This document shows positions 61,854 through 64,000 of a stretch of 64,000 nucleotides of DNA, one piece after another. The DNA lies in NCBI GenBank assembly GCA_949987565.1, contig OX465115.1:3940004-4004003 (forward strand), written 5' to 3'. This DNA is from Luidia sarsii. Lineage: Eukaryota > Echinodermata > Asteroidea > Paxillosida > Luidiidae. A program made the translations under genes and the position numbers. Every line of letters starts with the position of its first letter. Positions within the stretch are counted from its first letter, which is position 1. A model generated the notes under the pieces. It was not told the origin of the DNA and searched no databases. It worked only from the letters and a program-made list of their open reading frames with translations.

Positions 61854-63587
61854 TCAGACGTCGAAGACCGCCGAGGACACCTTGTCAGCTACGTGCTGGG
61901 CGTAGGGCCTGATCACCGGTAGAACGCGATGGACCGGAGGCTTCCCCTTCTTGATGGGCAGCGCGTAGACGGGCGGTGCGGGTGCGGGTGCGGCTCTCGC
62001 CTCGTCGACGACGGTAGAACCGCAGGACGTGTTCCCGGCACCCAGTCCGGCTGCTGGGAGGATGGGGTGCGGGAGGACGGTGGTGGCGGGCTCTCGCTCC
62101 GATCTGATCGGGGAGTGGGTGACGGGCGTGGGTCGGCGCTTGGCGGGTACTGTCTCGGGCGTTTGCTCGAGTCTGGATCTCGTTTCTGTCAACTTGCCGG
62201 GGGTCGACATGGTCAGGGTCCCAGTGGGGAGAGACGTAGCCTGGGCATCGATCATCCTAACTTGGTTCATCACACTAAGAAGCGGTTGTTCTCCCTCCTC
62301 CCCTTCCTCCTCCTCCTCTTCCTCCTCCTTCTCCTCCTCTTCCACCTCCTCCTTTTCCTCCTCTACCCAGGGTGTACCAGGGCATCCGCTAACAGCACCC
62401 CTGGCAGGAGGAGCTCTCATCACCGCCGCTCTTCTGGCTCTTCGTACGTGGACCGCGGCGCACTGGAGAGCCACGCCGGCCAGGCCTACCACAGATAAAG
62501 CGATGGGCAAGACGATCCCTGTCCGGGTCAGTCCCCGATGACAGGGCGCGGTGGCGTAGGTTCCGTTGGGGCACGGATAGAGAGTCAGGACCCGACTCGT
62601 GTGGTTGCGCCCACTCCCCAGGGCGGTGCAGGAGACGCGCACGGCCTCTGCGTCACCGGCACCGCGGGGAGCCACCGGGACGCGCAGGGTGGCGCGCGCG
62701 TCCCCCGGGCCGGCGTCCAGACGCGCCGAGTCGGGCGCGGCCGCCGCCGCCGCCATTGGCAGCGACCAGGCGTAGCCCGCGCCCGACGCGTTGCCGGCCC
62801 AGCGCGCCACGCACTCGAGCGCGAGCGTCGCGACGCCGCCCGACGCAGCCGGCGCGCTCTGGTCGCCGAGGAGACGGACGCGGACGAGGGCTGCCTCCGG
62901 GCTGCCCGACGGGGTCAGGGTGCAGCTTCTGTTGCTCCCCTCGCCTCCCGGGCCTCCCCCTCCCACCGTGCACGTGAACCTCTCCAGCAGGTCCGCCTCT
63001 CGCTGGATGGGGTAGGGCAGGCTGTGCTGCCGCCCGCTCACCGTCAGCTGAGCCTGGAGGATCGCTCGGTCCGCCGATCGCCAGGTCAGTTTCTGCGGCG
63101 CCCCTGTCCACTCCGGTACCTCGCAGACTAAAATCACCGTCTGCCCCACCACGGGGCTGGGCCTCGCCGGCACAGTCCGGCATTTGGGAGTCGGTGGATC
63201 GACCACCGTCAGATATGTGCACGGCGATAGAAATTCTTGAGGGTCTGTCTTAAAGCAAGCGTACATCCCCGTATCGGCATACTGGACACCCCTAATGGTG
63301 AAGAGTTGACGGTTAGGCCCGGGGCTAGTGATTGAAAACCGACTTTCATCGATGTCAGAGCTGAAGGTCACACTACCGCACACTCCGCGTGTATTGAGAG
63401 AAGAGAAATTGCATTGCGTACTGGAGAATCCCCATTGTACACTGCAGGCGTCTCCACTGGTTCCAATATCGCAGAGAAATGAGGCATTGCTGCCCACAAG
63501 TACCGTCAGAGGCGCCGGCGCTCCGGTACGACTGGACGCGGTCGCGAGACCCAGAGTCAGGCAAAGGACCGCCGTGCGAAGCGCCAT
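61854..63587 (-). CDS. Intronless type I Ig-superfamily receptor with acidic and tyrosine-containing tail
   Basis: 577 residues in one open frame. The start at 63587 (MALRTAVLCLTLGLATASS) opens a signal peptide; the frame extends 44 codons further upstream without one. Three Ig-like domains follow: V-like with VGSNASFLCDIG, SVQWGF and DTGMYACFK (D.G.Y.C signature); a second with VILVCEVPEW, LTWRS and RFTCTVGG; a third with LALECVARW, YAWSLP and VRVSCTALG. Membrane segment GIVLPIALSVVGLAGVALQC. The tail has a Glu-rich run (VEEEKEEVEEEEKEEEEEEE), then QPLL, VYALPIKKGKPP, RPYAQHV and the C-terminus SSAVFDV, a class II PDZ-type end (F-x-V). The codons are very GC-rich, unlike the flanks. With the gene at 59102 it forms a same-strand intronless pair. 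I cannot name a family; a recognition or adhesion receptor is inference. Confidence 0.78.
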   Translation of the reverse strand: MALRTAVLCLTLGLATASSRTGAPAPLTVLVGSNASFLCDIGTSGDACSVQWGFSSTQCNFSSLNTRGVCGSVTFSSDIDESRFSITSPGPNRQLFTIRGVQYADTGMYACFKTDPQEFLSPCTYLTVVDPPTPKCRTVPARPSPVVGQTVILVCEVPEWTGAPQKLTWRSADRAILQAQLTVSGRQHSLPYPIQREADLLERFTCTVGGGGPGGEGSNRSCTLTPSGSPEAALVRVRLLGDQSAPAASGGVATLALECVARWAGNASGAGYAWSLPMAAAAAAPDSARLDAGPGDARATLRVPVAPRGAGDAEAVRVSCTALGSGRNHTSRVLTLYPCPNGTYATAPCHRGLTRTGIVLPIALSVVGLAGVALQCAAVHVRRARRAAVMRAPPARGAVSGCPGTPWVEEEKEEVEEEEKEEEEEEEEGEEGEQPLLSVMNQVRMIDAQATSLPTGTLTMSTPGKLTETRSRLEQTPETVPAKRRPTPVTHSPIRSEREPATTVLPHPILPAAGLGAGNTSCGSTVVDEARAAPAPAPPVYALPIKKGKPPVHRVLPVIRPYAQHVADKVSSAVFDV

Positions 63588-64000
63588 CTCGACCGCGCAG
63601 AGGGACGCTGCGCTGCGCTGCTGCGCTCCCGATCCCGGGCGGCGCTGCCAGGAAACGTGAACGGAAATTTTCAACCAGCTCTGTGCTGACGGACTGCCGC
63701 AGCGAGGTATGCATGCCAATAAATTACGAATGACGACGATGGATAGACCTATCTATAGACTAATGTTGTTTCCAACTTTCGTTTAGCAATGACGCTTCAC
63801 GTGATGCGGAAATTATTCACAGGTAGGCCTAAAAGGATCGCCTGGACATAAGAAATGGTTGGTTAGGTAAAATGTTAATTATCCATGTTCACTGCCACAA
63901 CCAACTGGAAAAATATCACACAAAATCCAGAAAGGCTAAATCTCAACATCGCAGACAAGATGTTTTCGACGAAGGACTTCCAAGGTTCAACCCGACGCGA
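63588..64000. other. 5' flank of the last receptor gene
   Basis: GC-rich up to about 63710 (likely 5' UTR and promoter of the minus-strand gene), then AT-rich DNA to the window end with nothing recognised. Confidence 0.5.

Overview
This is genomic DNA from an animal. The genes are split by many introns with GT-AG boundaries, the protein set is metazoan (YEATS4/GAS41, CTDNEP1/Dullard, TSP1 and Ig receptors), coding exons are GC-rich, and the introns and spacers are AT-richer and full of SINEs, foldback elements, MITEs and minisatellites. The gene content and the heavy minisatellite and transposon load fit an invertebrate deuterostome such as an amphioxus-like chordate, but that placement is inference; a hemichordate, an echinoderm or another marine invertebrate is not excluded.

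Layout. 1-10.4 kb: no gene seen; palindromic TACATGTA-type words, tRNA-derived SINE pieces and a 3.7 kb TTAA-flanked element (3389-7123). 10.6-17.3 kb (+): a complete 7-exon YEATS4 gene with an 890-bp perfect foldback element in intron 1. 17.6-20.4 kb: a minisatellite, a foldback element and a dispersed-repeat copy. 20.5-24.9 kb (+): a 3-exon gene for a secreted or GPI-anchored protein (signal peptide, TSP1, 30-residue PYGYDTQ repeats, proline-rich stalk, hydrophobic C-terminus). 25.6-32.0 kb (+): a related gene (signal peptide, PYG motif exon, two TSP1 exons, an Ig domain, a membrane segment, a proline-rich cytoplasmic tail) caught in the middle of a tandem exon duplication, with one duplicated exon split by a 988-bp foldback transposon and another cut by the duplication breakpoint. 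32-39.3 kb: repeats only. 39.3-47.1 kb (-): a complete 7-exon CTDNEP1. 48.5-55.6 kb (+): head-to-head with CTDNEP1, a 6-exon gene for a ~1025-residue ankyrin/C2-like protein with a long Ser/Pro-rich tail that I cannot name. 55.7-59 kb: repeats. 59.1-60.0 kb and 61.9-63.6 kb (-): two intronless genes for type I membrane receptors with Ig-like ectodomains, tyrosine motifs and hydrophobic C-termini of PDZ-ligand type.

How it fits together. The two housekeeping genes (a histone acyl-lysine reader and a nuclear-envelope lipin phosphatase) sit beside lineage-specific cell-surface genes (two TSP1 genes and two Ig genes). All ectodomain introns of the TSP1 genes are phase 1, so modules can be duplicated, lost or skipped without breaking the frame, and the window shows this happening. 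The mobile fraction is varied: TTAA-target (piggyBac-like) non-autonomous elements including a nested pair with an empty-site homologue, a MULE-like 9-bp TSD palindrome, a 6-bp TSD foldback, pieces of two LINE reverse transcriptases, a possible Tc1-like fragment, and a retrozyme-like tandem repeat with a hammerhead-resembling core.
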